DNA from: Gemmata massiliana
GTDB lineage: Bacteria; Planctomycetota; Planctomycetia; Gemmatales; Gemmataceae
DNA length: 64,000 nucleotides
Assembly: GCA_000531095.1 (NCBI GenBank)
Contig: HG799463.1
Span: forward strand, 643,669 to 707,668
Direction of reading: 5' to 3'
The notes beneath the pieces were generated by a model. The model saw only the letters and a program-made list of their open reading frames with translations. It did no database searches and was not told the origin of the DNA. Of the stretch, positions 42,363 through 51,456 are shown piece by piece; within the stretch, counting starts at the first letter, position 1, and the number at the start of each line of letters is the position of its first letter. The position numbers and the translations under genes are program-made.

Positions 42363-43843
42363 GCTGTCGGTGGGTCGTTGGCGGTGGCCAGATACCCGCA
42401 CTCCGGGTTCACCCGGAACGGCATTTCGTCGAACGGGACGGTGCCGGTCCATTCCGCGTTGGAGACGTCCGCGGGGCGCGGGAGCAAGCTGGCTCCGCCG
42501 CGGCGCGCGGGGACTTCGCCCACGAGCTGCCAGCCGATGGTGCCTTCGGCATCTGCGTAGAGCAGGTTCAGCGGGAGCACCGGCCACTCGGCGAACCACC
42601 GGCGGAACTCGTCGAACGACCGGGCACGCGGCGCGTGCAGGAAGCCGACGAGCGGTCGCGGTTCGAGCCAGATCGCTGATAGTGAGATGGCCAGATTTAC
42701 GTTCGGTAAGATCGGTGTAAGAACTGGCCCGCGCGGGGTGACGAGCACGTCTTCCACAACGTCCGCCGCGCCCTTCACGCGGATGATCTCCTTCACCACG
42801 TCGCACGCGACAAACGCGCCGTCGGCCTGGCGCACGGAGCGCCCGTCGGGGCCGAGCGTTTCGAGGAAGAGGTCGCTGTTGTCGGTGAGGCCCGCGGTCA
42901 CGCCCCACGCCGCGAACCCGTTGTGCCCGATCGCGAACCCGGGCGCGCCGGCGAGCGCTGCGCCCGTAGCCTCCCACTCCGGCGTGCGAACGTGCGCGAG
43001 GTACCACGGCGCGGGGCACGTCGGCGCGAGGTGCGGATCACTCGCGAGCAGCGGTTTGCCGGACTCCGTTCGCGCACCCGAAATGACCCAGTTGTTCGAC
43101 CCACCTCCACGCGGCAGATACGCCTGGAGAACACTGAGATCGGCCGCGAGCGTGTCGAGAATCGTTGCGGAAGCGAAAGGGCGGTGTGGGGGATGGGTAC
43201 CCGCGTGGGAACCGGGTGCCCCTTCACCCGCTCTCCCGCTCACCCCTTCTCTTCCGCCTGCTGCCGGATCGAGCGCCCGCAGAGCTTCCGGGCCGTCGGT
43301 GAGCAGGATGCGCAGGCGCGCGAGTTCGACGTCCCAGTTCGATGGGAGCAGGAACGATTGCAGTTTGAGGAGACCGAGCACGTCGGCCGCGTCCCACGAA
43401 CTCGGCGCGCCGCCGACAATGGCGAGCTCGTGCGGCTTCTGTGGCAGGCCCGTTGTGGTGCCCGCGCTCACCCCCGCGGCGAACGACTCGAACGCCGATC
43501 GCGTGTCGGAGCCGAGTGCGGCGAGTTGCGTTTCGGCGGCGCGGCGGAACCCGATGTGCCGGCTCATGCGGTCCGCGGGGAGCGCGACCGCGCCCACCCA
43601 TTCGGCCATCGTTCCGCGCACGAGACGCAGCATCACTTCGAGTTGCCCGGCGCGGTCCTGGCCCTGGCAGAACCCGAGCGCGAAGTGCGCGTCCGCGTCG
43701 GTGCTCGCATCAATGTGCGGAACGCCCCATTTGTCGCGCCGGATCGTGACGGGGGCGGACACTCCGCGGACCCGGAGTTCGCCGGAGGTAGTGGGCAGTC
43801 GGCGCCCGAGCGCGAGGCGGAGTAACAGGCGGGAAAAGCTCAT
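42320..43843 (-). pseudogene. Penicillin acylase family, N-terminal half (broken gene)
   Basis: The N-terminal half of a penicillin-acylase-family Ntn-hydrolase. DKWGVPHIDASTDADAHFALGFCQGQDRAGQLE comes early, and the autocatalytic Ser249 is in GGGSNNWVISG. Further blocks are SGKPLLASDPHLAPTCPAPWYLAHV and SLSAIWLEPRPLVGFLHAPRARSFDEFRRWF. After NPECGYLATANDPPTAE the sequence enters the repeat element and stops (TAA in the element, at 42320-42322). A low-complexity stretch at residues 197-222 may itself be an in-frame repeat insertion. The start is the Met at 43843; upstream codons look non-coding. Confidence 0.85.
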
Positions 43844-43906
43844 CGAGACAGGATACGACGAAACGCCGAGCGGGGATCGACTCCCCGCCCGGTTGCGTTG
43901 CAATCG

Positions 43907-44497
43907 TTACGGCTGGGGAACCGGTTCGGTGCGCTCGGTCGGTTTAGCCTCGAACAGTGCGGGGACGGCCTTCAGTACGGATTCGATCGCCTTGTCGTCG
44001 AGTTCGCCCGCGCGGAACGCGAAGTTCGCGGTCACTTTCTGCTTCACGAACAGCAGGACCGTGACGTCGGCGTCCTTGTGGAGCTTGTACGACGGCGGGC
44101 CGTCTTCGTCCTCGTACACGCCGACGGGCGCGTTCTTGATGCCCTGCTTCTGTGCCCACTTCGCGAGCGAATCGAGGTCGGCCTTGTCCGCGAGGAGCGT
44201 CATCCAGACCTTGCCCCCGCTGTCCTTCTTTGCGAGCGTCGCGGCGTCGAGCTTCGTGACCAGTTTGCCCACCGAATCGGACGTCGTGCGCGCGAACACG
44301 ATCACGGCCGGCTTGTTCCCCTCGTGCTGCTCGCAGACGTAACAGGTCTGCTGACCGCGCTGCGGGCCGGTCGCGACGAGGAAGCTGTACGGACTCGGGC
44401 GCTTGCCGACCGGCGTACCCGACACGCACGGGTCAACGGCCCGGAGCGGAAGTGTGAGCACGCACACCAACGGGAGACAAAGAAGTAGTCGCGTCAT
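43907..44497 (-). CDS. Secreted hypothetical, possibly thioredoxin-like
   Basis: 196 residues with a signal peptide (MTRLLLCLPLVCVLTLPLRA). CYVCEQHEGNKPAVIVFARTTSD at about residues 52-74 resembles a CxxC near a beta-strand of a thioredoxin-like fold, but the partner residues are not those of a standard redox protein. Further features are a repeated charged helix (LDAATLAKKDSGGK) and VLLFVKQKVTANFAFRAGELDDKAIESVLKAVP near the end. No closer assignment. Its stop lies 64 bp from the start side of the broken penicillin acylase gene, on the same strand. Confidence 0.6.
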   Translation of the reverse strand: MTRLLLCLPLVCVLTLPLRAVDPCVSGTPVGKRPSPYSFLVATGPQRGQQTCYVCEQHEGNKPAVIVFARTTSDSVGKLVTKLDAATLAKKDSGGKVWMTLLADKADLDSLAKWAQKQGIKNAPVGVYEDEDGPPSYKLHKDADVTVLLFVKQKVTANFAFRAGELDDKAIESVLKAVPALFEAKPTERTEPVPQP

Positions 44498-44565
44498 CGT
44501 GAGTCGTTATTGAGTGTGTTGGGTTTCGTGGTTCGAGCGTTACGTAGAGGGTGTGCTTTGTGTTC

Positions 44566-44621
44566 GTGGCACAGGCCTCTGGCCTGTGGAGGCGCTCACA
44601 CAGGCCAGAGGCCTGTGCCAC
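44566..44621. repeat. 23-bp perfect inverted repeat, 10-nt loop
   Basis: Positions 44566-44588 (GTGGCACAGGCCTCTGGCC then TGTG) pair exactly with 44599-44621. It lies between same-strand genes and has no T-run. It is probably a dispersed palindromic repeat. Confidence 0.8.
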
Positions 44622-44663
44622 CAAACAAAAGATCATCCAACCTAACGCAGAGAAGATCGTACC

Positions 44664-46394
44664 TCACTCCCCGGCCGCGGTCGCGTTGGGGCGGGCGAGC
44701 TTCGCGGCGCGGCGGGCCATGTCGTTCTGGAGCGCGGCGAAGTCCCGCGAATCCGCCTTCGCCCACACGCGGTGCGCGATCTTCAGGTACCGGGCGGCTT
44801 CCTCGCTGCGCCCCAACCGGTCGCACAGTGCCCACAGCCCCAGCGCGCCGCGGACGCTACCGGCGTCGTGCGCGAGCGCTTCCTGGAACGCTTCTTCCGC
44901 GTCCGCTGCGCTGCCGGCTTCCAGCGCGCCGGTGCCCCACGATTCCATGTACACCGCACCGTTCCCCCAGGCGTGGTGCCCGAACTCGTTCTTGGTCGCG
45001 TCCACGAGCTTCTTGAGCAGCTTCAGCCCGGCCTCGCCGTCACCCTTCTGACACAGGTGCCGGCCCTGGACTTCCCACAACCGGCGTTCGAGTTGTTTGT
45101 CGAATTTCTTGGACTGCGAGAGCTGGCGCAGCGTATCGACCTCGCGCCCGGCCTGTTCGGTATCGAACTTTTCGAGCGCAACGAGTGCGGCGAAGTACGC
45201 ACCCGACTGTTTGTCCGAGCGCCGGTACTGCTCCACCAGTTTCTGCGCCTCGTCCCAGTCGTGCTGGCCCATCGCCATGCGCAACCAGTCGGTGCGGAAC
45301 GTGTACTTGTAGCTCTCCGCCAGGGTGCGGTGCGCCCGGGCTTCGGCGAAGCGGCCGTCGTGGATGAGGCTCCGCGAGAGAATATCCATGTGGTGGTTGA
45401 ACTGGTGGTCCTCGCTGGGCTTCACGTCCTGGAGCTTGTGGTACGCGACCTGGAGCTCGACCGCCTTCACGGACCAGTCCGTGGTTTCGCCCCACTTCCC
45501 GATCCGCGTGCCGAGGTGCGCCTGCATGTGGTGCGCGTGCGGGATGCCGGGCGACGACTTGATGTAGTTCTCGGCGTAGGGCCACCCGAGCGCCGGGCGC
45601 TGGACGTTCTCGTAGAAGTGGACGAACTCGTGGTTGGCGCCGGGGTGCAGCGGGTTAACTCGGAGGAGCGCCTTGTAAAACACCGCGGTCGCGTTCGGGC
45701 CGTCCGCGCTGGCGAGTTGGGCGCGCCAGAACCAACCCTCTTCGTCGTCCTCGTGGAGCATCAGCAGTTCGTCGAGCGACTGCGCGGCCTTCTTCCGGCG
45801 CTCGTCCGGGCCGACGTTGGGCCACATCCCTTTTTCCTGCAACCGCGACTGAACCAGCAGCCGCTCGCGCGGATTGGCCTTCGGCATCAACCGGCGGGCG
45901 GTATCGAGCGAGTAATCGATCGCGTTCTTGCCCACGCGGTCCGGCAGTTTGCCGTACACCAGCCCGCCGAGCAGCCCCACGTAAGGGGTGACGGGCGGGG
46001 TGACGCCGGGTTTGCCCCACTTCTCCAGCGAGCGCGACAGCATCAGCCACGCATAAACGCACTCGGGATCGTGTTGGAGCGCCGTTTCAAACGCGCGGGC
46101 CGCTTCCATCCACACGTAGGAGTAGTACATCCCCAACCCCTGATCCACGAACGCCTGACACTGTGGGTTCGTGGTGCCCACGGGGTACTTGTAGACGCAC
46201 GCATCGAACATCGGCTTCGCGGCTGCGAGGCCGGTCAGCGGCATCTTCGGGGTGGAATCGCTCGCGGCCTGCGCTTTCGCACGCGGGGGCGGAGCGATTG
46301 CGGCGCCCGCACCTTCGCGTGGAGCAGACGAGGCTGTTTGCGGTACGAGGAGCAGCGCGGTGGCGAGCAGCAAGCAACCGAACGAGCGCATCAT
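44664..46394 (-). CDS. Secreted TPR protein
   Basis: About 576 residues from the Met at 46394, with a signal peptide (MRSFGCLLLATALLLVPQTASSA). The mature part has repeated helical pairs of TPR type: YYSYVWMEAARAFETALQHDPECVYAWLMLSRSLEKWG and AEEAFQEALAHDAGSVRGALGLWALCDRLGRSEEAARYLKIAHRVW. IPHAHHMQAHLGTRIGKW is a histidine-rich block typical of this family. No enzymatic domain. It probably forms a protein-interaction scaffold outside the cytoplasm. Confidence 0.85.
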   Translation of the reverse strand: MMRSFGCLLLATALLLVPQTASSAPREGAGAAIAPPPRAKAQAASDSTPKMPLTGLAAAKPMFDACVYKYPVGTTNPQCQAFVDQGLGMYYSYVWMEAARAFETALQHDPECVYAWLMLSRSLEKWGKPGVTPPVTPYVGLLGGLVYGKLPDRVGKNAIDYSLDTARRLMPKANPRERLLVQSRLQEKGMWPNVGPDERRKKAAQSLDELLMLHEDDEEGWFWRAQLASADGPNATAVFYKALLRVNPLHPGANHEFVHFYENVQRPALGWPYAENYIKSSPGIPHAHHMQAHLGTRIGKWGETTDWSVKAVELQVAYHKLQDVKPSEDHQFNHHMDILSRSLIHDGRFAEARAHRTLAESYKYTFRTDWLRMAMGQHDWDEAQKLVEQYRRSDKQSGAYFAALVALEKFDTEQAGREVDTLRQLSQSKKFDKQLERRLWEVQGRHLCQKGDGEAGLKLLKKLVDATKNEFGHHAWGNGAVYMESWGTGALEAGSAADAEEAFQEALAHDAGSVRGALGLWALCDRLGRSEEAARYLKIAHRVWAKADSRDFAALQNDMARRAAKLARPNATAAGE

Positions 46395-46718
46395 GGCAGG
46401 TTCGCTCAAGAGGCAGGAATGCAGGAGGGCTGATCGAAGGAAAGTTTACCAGCCCGGTAAACTTGGCGAAAGGGGCGAGCACGGATTCTCATCGCCGAAT
46501 TTGTGACCACCGTAAATCCGCCAGACGTTGCGGGCTACAGGCCCGCACCCCTAAACCGGGGCTAAAGACCACCAAGGTAGCCCCGAACGGGGCGGCCGCG
46601 AGTAGCCAGGGGTGAAGCGCATGCGCAACCCCCTGGCGCGCTCCCCGATGGCAGAACCCGTTGATCGAGGCGGGCCGAGGTGTTCAAGCGCTCGGCCCAC
46701 GAGTGCGTGGTCATAGCT

Positions 46719-46746
46719 GGTCATAGCGCAAAGATGCGCTATGACC
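46719..46746. repeat. Hairpin unit GGTCATAGCGCA/AAGA (copy 1)
   Basis: GGTCATAGCGCA at 46719-46730 and TGCGCTATGACC at 46735-46746 are exactly complementary around AAGA. A related unit with loop TCTT (the complement of AAGA) is at 46998-47025. Confidence 0.8.
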
Positions 46747-46997
46747 ACCGTAAACCCTTGCACCACAACGGCTGGTCATAGTGGTCACGGTGGTCACGGC
46801 ATTTTGGAATTCGCTCGTGCGCAGCGAGGTGGTGCCGACTGGATAATTGTCGGTAATGTTGTGTTTGCCAGATTAGATCGGGATCGATTATGTACTTTAG
46901 TGAGCAGACGGGTAGGTCGCGGAGTGTTTCAGCAAATAGGAACGGTGTGACCACTATGACCAGTGTGACCGCCCCTTGCGCCACAACGACTTGCGCT

Positions 46998-47025
46998 GTC
47001 CATAGCGCATCTTTGCACTATGGAC
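46998..47025. repeat. Hairpin unit GTCCATAGCGCA/TCTT (copy 2)
   Basis: GTCCATAGCGCA at 46998-47009 pairs with TGCACTATGGAC at 47014-47025 with one mismatch, around TCTT. It is the inverted, diverged relative of the unit at 46719. Confidence 0.75.
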
Positions 47026-47328
47026 AACCGTGGACAAACTCAATTCGCTCTTGGGATCGCGAGTTGCTCGCCCGATGTGGTTGCGGGGGCGATGTGATTA
47101 TTCGAGGTCCGCATAGCGGCTACTGGCACGTTCGTCTGACATCAGCACTAACATAGGCAAGGCAACCGCAGTTATCTGAACCGTCCGTTTCAGACGGGCG
47201 AGCGATCGTATCAAACACGCATCGATTTGATCTCCCCCAAGTCAGTTAATCACGGCCGAACGTCGGGGACAATGACACGTCCGATGGCACATGACGGCCG
47301 GAAAGGTGGCGGCCCAACTGTATAAAAT

Positions 47329-47688
47329 TTACGCGGTCGTCGGAGTGATGAACGGTTCGATCTCTTCCAGCGCGAGCGGAGAGGCGAACTCCATCCCGAC
47401 GAAGTAATCCCCGACCGCCACCTGCTTAACGTGAGCCACTTGAGCCTTGACGGTCAGTACGCGCCACGAGGACGTCACCTCCACCGTCAGCGTCACCCCG
47501 AGCAGCGGGGGCGTATCGACCAGCATGCTCAGGCCCGTGGCGGAGATGTCCCACAGCACCCCCTCACCGCCGGACTCGGTATAGCAGGACGTGGAAGTAG
47601 CGGGCACGAAGCGAACAGACCCTCGCCGGTTCTGGACAGACACGCAGTACGTCTCCACGGAGTGACGGGCATGCAAACTGTAGAGCAC
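47329..47688 (-). CDS. PilZ domain protein
   Basis: 119 residues with a PilZ c-di-GMP-binding pattern: RRGSVRFVPATSTSCY (RRxxxR) near residues 21-36, then GVLWDISATGLSMLVDTPP (D/NxSxxG), then a final GDYFVGMEFASP. It should act as a c-di-GMP effector. The start is a GTG at 47688; the reading frame stays open upstream towards 47800 but contains the terminator-like hairpin. There is no co-directed neighbour. Confidence 0.82.
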   Translation of the reverse strand: MLYSLHARHSVETYCVSVQNRRGSVRFVPATSTSCYTESGGEGVLWDISATGLSMLVDTPPLLGVTLTVEVTSSWRVLTVKAQVAHVKQVAVGDYFVGMEFASPLALEEIEPFITPTTA

Positions 47689-47745
47689 GACTCGTTCCGA
47701 GGTCGGGTTAAAAATGAGATCGGGGCGAAATTCGGTTGTCCTGAC

Positions 47746-47777
47746 AAGAAAAACGCCCTGCCAGATGAAAGCAGGGC
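47746..47777 (-). terminator. Minus-strand intrinsic terminator-like hairpin upstream of pilZ
   Basis: On the minus strand GCCCTGC, a nine-base loop and GCAGGGC (47777 to 47755) are followed directly by GTTTTTCTT. The form fits an intrinsic terminator, but it is upstream of the PilZ start (47688), so it would end a leader transcript rather than the PilZ mRNA. Confidence 0.5.
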
Positions 47778-47924
47778 TGAGCCCCCGGGTGCGTTCTTGT
47801 ATTCTGGCGCGCGATGTGCGTAAAATGGATAGCTTTCCGGCAGTTATTTACCGGCGATTGCTCGTGCATCGTGTTCGTGGCCACACTTCCGGGTGGGCCG
47901 AAGCAAACGGACCGCTCCGGAAAA

Positions 47925-47940
47925 TGTTAGCGAATGTTAG
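47925..47940. promoter_or_regulatory. GTTAGC direct repeat, 10-bp period (copy 2)
   Basis: GTTAGC at 47926 and GTTAGT at 47936, in the PilZ/Bax-inhibitor intergenic region. Confidence 0.4.
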
Positions 47941-48006
47941 TGGGGCCGTTTTGGGCTGTTTTGCAGGGTTTCTGTGCGAATAGCGGCCCGAACAGCAGGT
48001 GAAGAG

Positions 48007-48023
48007 CGTTAGCAATTGTTAGC
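48007..48023. promoter_or_regulatory. GTTAGC direct repeat, 10-bp period (copy 3)
   Basis: GTTAGC at 48008 and again at 48018, 132 bp before the Bax-inhibitor start. Confidence 0.4.
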
Positions 48024-48154
48024 CGTTTCCCGCCACGGTCGGGAACTGATTCGCGTGACTGGTGCGGCCGGGATACAATCAATTACGGCTACCAGCACAC
48101 GAAGACGAATCAACAGTATAGACGATTTGAGACACTTAACTCATTGAGGGAAAC

Positions 48155-48886
48155 ATGAGTTACCTGATTGACGGCTACCACGGCGAAATCGTTGCCTCGG
48201 CCCCGCCGAGCGCCCGCGTCGCGTTCATCCGCCGGACCTACGCGCACCTCGCCGGTGCGATCCTCGCGTTCGTCGGGATCGAGGCGATCCTGCTCACGTC
48301 CGGCCTCGGGATGGACCTGGTCCGCACGCTCTTCATGGGCGGCGGTAAGGGCGCGTGGATCGGGCTCATGGTGCTGTTCGTCGTGGGCGGCATTGGGGCG
48401 CAGATGATGGCCCGGTCGCGCCAATCGGTGGGCATGCAGTACGCCGGTCTCACGCTGTACGTGCTGCTCGAAGTCATCATCTTCCTGCCCATCCTGATCG
48501 TCGCGACGCAGGCCCCGCAGTACGCGGGCAAAGACCTCCCGCTCCAGGCCGGGATCGTGACGCTCGCCGCGTTCGGTGGGCTGACCGCGGCCGTGTTCAC
48601 CTCGGGCAAGGACTTCTCGTTCCTCGGGCCGATCCTGTGGGTTGGGGCGCTTCTGGGGACGGGATTGGTCATCGCCGCGGTGATCGGCGGGGTCAGCTTG
48701 GGGCTCGGGTTCGCGGCGCTGATGGTGGCGCTGGCGTGCGGGTTCATCATCTACGACACGTCGAACATCATGCACCACTACAGCACCGACCAGCACGTGT
48801 CGGCCGCGCTGCAACTGTTCGCGTCCGTGGCCCTGCTGTTCTGGTACGTGCTCCGCATCTTCATGAGCGTGAGCAACGACGATTAG
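48155..48886 (+). CDS. Bax inhibitor-1 (BI-1/YccA family) membrane protein
   Basis: 243 residues with about seven hydrophobic helices. The family signs are an N-terminal charged segment (ARVAFIRRTYAHLAGAILAFVGIEAI), later DFSFLGPILWVGALLGTGLVIAAV, and a C-terminal IYDTSNIMHHYSTDQHVSAALQLFASVALLFWYVLRIF with the conserved YDT and the acidic end. BI-1 proteins are putative calcium-leak or stress membrane channels; the bacterial role is not settled. GAGGG is present upstream. A TAGCCAGGGG palindrome lies just after the stop (48912). Confidence 0.92.
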   Translation: MSYLIDGYHGEIVASAPPSARVAFIRRTYAHLAGAILAFVGIEAILLTSGLGMDLVRTLFMGGGKGAWIGLMVLFVVGGIGAQMMARSRQSVGMQYAGLTLYVLLEVIIFLPILIVATQAPQYAGKDLPLQAGIVTLAAFGGLTAAVFTSGKDFSFLGPILWVGALLGTGLVIAAVIGGVSLGLGFAALMVALACGFIIYDTSNIMHHYSTDQHVSAALQLFASVALLFWYVLRIFMSVSNDD

Positions 48887-48911
48887 TGGCCCGGTCGTTG
48901 TAGTTTCATCA

Positions 48912-48945
48912 AGCCAGGGGTTGCGCTCGCGCTTCACCCCTGGCT
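48912..48945. repeat. TAGCCAGGGG palindrome (copy 3)
   Basis: AGCCAGGGGT at 48912-48921 pairs with ACCCCTGGCT at 48936-48945 around a GCGCTCGCGC-type loop. It is 26 bp after the Bax-inhibitor stop, so it may help end transcription. Confidence 0.7.
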
Positions 48946-49116
48946 ACTCTCTGCCGCCCCTACCGGGGCTAAAACACTTCTGTCTGATCCGCGTGATCTG
49001 CGTTATCCGCGGCTCTTCCTTTGAACACCGGACCACAACAGACCCACCTTGCACTTCTTTCAAATTCTGCGTATCTCCCCGCGCGCCTGAGTCCCTGCGC
49101 GGAGGGTTTCGCACCG

Positions 49117-51456
49117 ATGTTCGCACGCCTCGCCGCTCTGGTTCTCGTCGTTGCGGCCGCGGGTATCGGCGGGTGCTCGTACAACCCCGCCACGTTCCCG
49201 TACTGGCTCCCACCCGGGCGAGTCGAACAAACGCACGCGAAGCCCCGCGGGTTCGGCTACTTCCGCGACTTCGACCCGAAGGCGTGCCGCCTCGAAATCA
49301 AACCCGGCGGCAACGCGACCGCGCCGCTCGGCTCGCAGATCGTGCTCGTCGCGACCGTGCACGACAAGGAAGGCGTGCCGCGCCGCGACCGGCGCGTGGA
49401 GTGGATGATCGAGGGGCCGGGGAACATCGTCGAAGCGGACGAGTCCGGGTTCTTCGCCGGGCGCGGGTACAAGGTCGATAACAAGTACGCGGTCACGTAC
49501 ACGTCTTACGTGCCGAAGAACATCACGCGCGGCAACGACGACCCGAAGGACGACGTAGCCGTCGAACCGGGGCAAACGTTCGTCGTCATCAGCTCGGCGA
49601 TTCCGGGCGAAACGGTCGTAACCGCTTACGCGCCGGAGGTCTTCAACTGGGACAACGGCCGCGTCGTCACGAAGGTGATGTGGGGCGACTCGCGGTTCAA
49701 GTTCCCCGAGACCGCGACCGTGCGCATCGGGGGCGAAACCACGCTCGCGACCAGCATCAACCCAACCTCGGCGGACGTCGGGGGGAACTTCCGCGTGCGG
49801 TACCGCGTGATCGGCGGCCCGCCCGCGGTCCTCGTGTCGAAGACCGGAGACGACACCACCGCGAGCCTGTCCGGGAGCGGCGGGAAGGAAGCCGAAGCGT
49901 TCACCGACACCAACGGCGAAGCGGCCGTGCGCCTCGTTCAGCGCGACCCGAAGGCGGGCAAGACGCGCGTCGCGGTCGAGGTCGTGAAGCCGCCCGAGAA
50001 CGGCGTCGGCCCCGGCACGGTCGTCGGTCGGCGCGAAACGGTCGTCGAATGGGCCACAGCCGAGGTGAAGCTCCATGTAGATGCCCCACCGGTCGCAAGT
50101 GCGATGGGTGCGTTCCCGGTCACGGTAGCGCTCGACAACATCGCCGGTGTGGACAGCCGGGACACGCGCGTGCGGGTGACGCTTTCTGACGGGGCGACGT
50201 TTTCGCGCAGCGAGCCGCCGCCCGTTCGCCAGGACGAAAAGGGCGGTCTGATCTTCGACCTCCCACCCGTGAACGGTAAGGGCAAACAGTCGATCGTGCT
50301 CCAGGTGAAACCCGCGAAGGTGGGGCAAATCACGATCACCGCGGACGCAACTACCGCCGACGGGATGACGGCGAACACGAGCGCCGCGACGCGCATCGAG
50401 CAGGGGAAACTGCAACTGGTGCTCGAAGTGCCGCCGATCGCGCTCGCCGGCGAGCGCATCCCCGGGCGCATTGCGGTCACGAACAGTGGGGCGACAACGG
50501 CCGAGAACGTGAGCGTGTGGGCGCGGTTCGATGAGGGATTGCTCGCTGGCACGGCACGCAGTCCGGTCGAACTCAACGCCGGCACGCTGGCACCGGGGCA
50601 AACGAAGACACTCGACCTGCCGCTCGTCGCCAAAACCACCGGTAGGTACGGCATTCGCGCCAACGCCACCGGCGACGGCAACCTCTCCGCTTCGGCCGAC
50701 GCGCTCTCGGTCGAGGTGCGCAAAGCCGAACTCGCGGTCACGGTCACCGGGCCGAAAGTCGCGTACCTGAACCAGCAGGTAGCTTGGTCCCTGACAGTAG
50801 CTAATCGTGGCGACGCTCCTGTATCGAACGCCGTGGTGCGAGCCACGCTTCCGCCCGAAGTGAAAGTCAGCGCGGCCGACGGCGGGAGCATCGGGGCCAA
50901 CTCGGTGGAGTGGAAACTGGCAGAACTGGCCTCGGGCGCTCAAAAGTCATTCAAGATCGAAGGCGACGCGATCAAACTCGTCTCGCAAGCCGGTGTGATC
51001 GTCTCCGTGGTCGCCGATGCGACGAATAACGGCAAGTCGGTGGGTACGCCGGTCGAAGGTCGGGCAGAAACGCCGCTCGCTGTGATCGGCACGCCGGCCC
51101 TTTCGCTCGAACTCGCCACACCACCCGGACTGACAGAAGTGGGCAAACGCATTCGGTTCCAGATCCGCGTGAAGAACCAGGGCACCGTTTCCGCTCGCAA
51201 CATCGCCGTTGCTGCCCTCGCTCCGCCAGAACTGAAGCCGGCCCGCGGCTCCGGGCCGTCCGAAGGGCGCATCGACAGCACCGGCCGCGTCGTGTTCCCA
51301 ACGGTGGAAGAACTGCAACCGGGGCAAACGCTCACCTTTAACGTGGATGTCGACGCCACTCAGACGGGAGACGCCCGATTCACCGCGGAAGTGAAGGCTG
51401 CTCACCTCCGCAACCCGCTGAAGGAAGAGCAGTCCATCCGCGTCACCGCGAAATAG
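49117..51456 (+). CDS. Large exported lipoprotein with DUF11/Big-type repeats
   Basis: 779 residues from the ATG at 49117 (GGAGG upstream); the longer frame starts in non-coding sequence. The lipobox is GIGGC. A first region (40-210) contains Big-like beta-sheet sequence. From about 350, DUF11/CARDB-type repeats recur (SIVLQVKPAKVGQITITADATTADGMTANTS, RIAVTNSGATTAENVSVWARFDEGLLAGTARSPVEL). The end is LRNPLKEEQSIRVTAK. Such proteins probably serve at the outer surface. It is followed by an A/T-rich, structured non-coding region (51457-51870). Confidence 0.88.
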   Translation: MFARLAALVLVVAAAGIGGCSYNPATFPYWLPPGRVEQTHAKPRGFGYFRDFDPKACRLEIKPGGNATAPLGSQIVLVATVHDKEGVPRRDRRVEWMIEGPGNIVEADESGFFAGRGYKVDNKYAVTYTSYVPKNITRGNDDPKDDVAVEPGQTFVVISSAIPGETVVTAYAPEVFNWDNGRVVTKVMWGDSRFKFPETATVRIGGETTLATSINPTSADVGGNFRVRYRVIGGPPAVLVSKTGDDTTASLSGSGGKEAEAFTDTNGEAAVRLVQRDPKAGKTRVAVEVVKPPENGVGPGTVVGRRETVVEWATAEVKLHVDAPPVASAMGAFPVTVALDNIAGVDSRDTRVRVTLSDGATFSRSEPPPVRQDEKGGLIFDLPPVNGKGKQSIVLQVKPAKVGQITITADATTADGMTANTSAATRIEQGKLQLVLEVPPIALAGERIPGRIAVTNSGATTAENVSVWARFDEGLLAGTARSPVELNAGTLAPGQTKTLDLPLVAKTTGRYGIRANATGDGNLSASADALSVEVRKAELAVTVTGPKVAYLNQQVAWSLTVANRGDAPVSNAVVRATLPPEVKVSAADGGSIGANSVEWKLAELASGAQKSFKIEGDAIKLVSQAGVIVSVVADATNNGKSVGTPVEGRAETPLAVIGTPALSLELATPPGLTEVGKRIRFQIRVKNQGTVSARNIAVAALAPPELKPARGSGPSEGRIDSTGRVVFPTVEELQPGQTLTFNVDVDATQTGDARFTAEVKAAHLRNPLKEEQSIRVTAK

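Larger units (their letters stand above)
46410..47328. other. Intergenic region, 919 bp, mosaic of palindromes
   Basis: No supported gene. It contains a TAGCCAGGGG-type palindrome (46604-46637) and two diverged hairpin units, at 46719-46746 (loop AAGA) and 46998-47025 (loop TCTT). Both stems carry CATAGCGCA/TGCGCTATG-like words, with shared flanking words CCCTTGC(A/G)CCACAACG and TATGACC. It looks like a pile of repeat copies. Confidence 0.7.
47689..48154. other. Intergenic region, 466 bp
   Basis: No gene seen. It lies between divergent PilZ and Bax-inhibitor genes. It holds a minus-strand terminator-like hairpin (47746-47777) and two copies of the 10-bp-spaced GTTAGC repeat (47925 and 48007). 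Confidence 0.6.

Noticed and set aside
48110..48937. 275-codon antisense frame of the Bax-inhibitor gene
   Set aside because: His/Arg-rich shadow; the plus-strand gene is clear.
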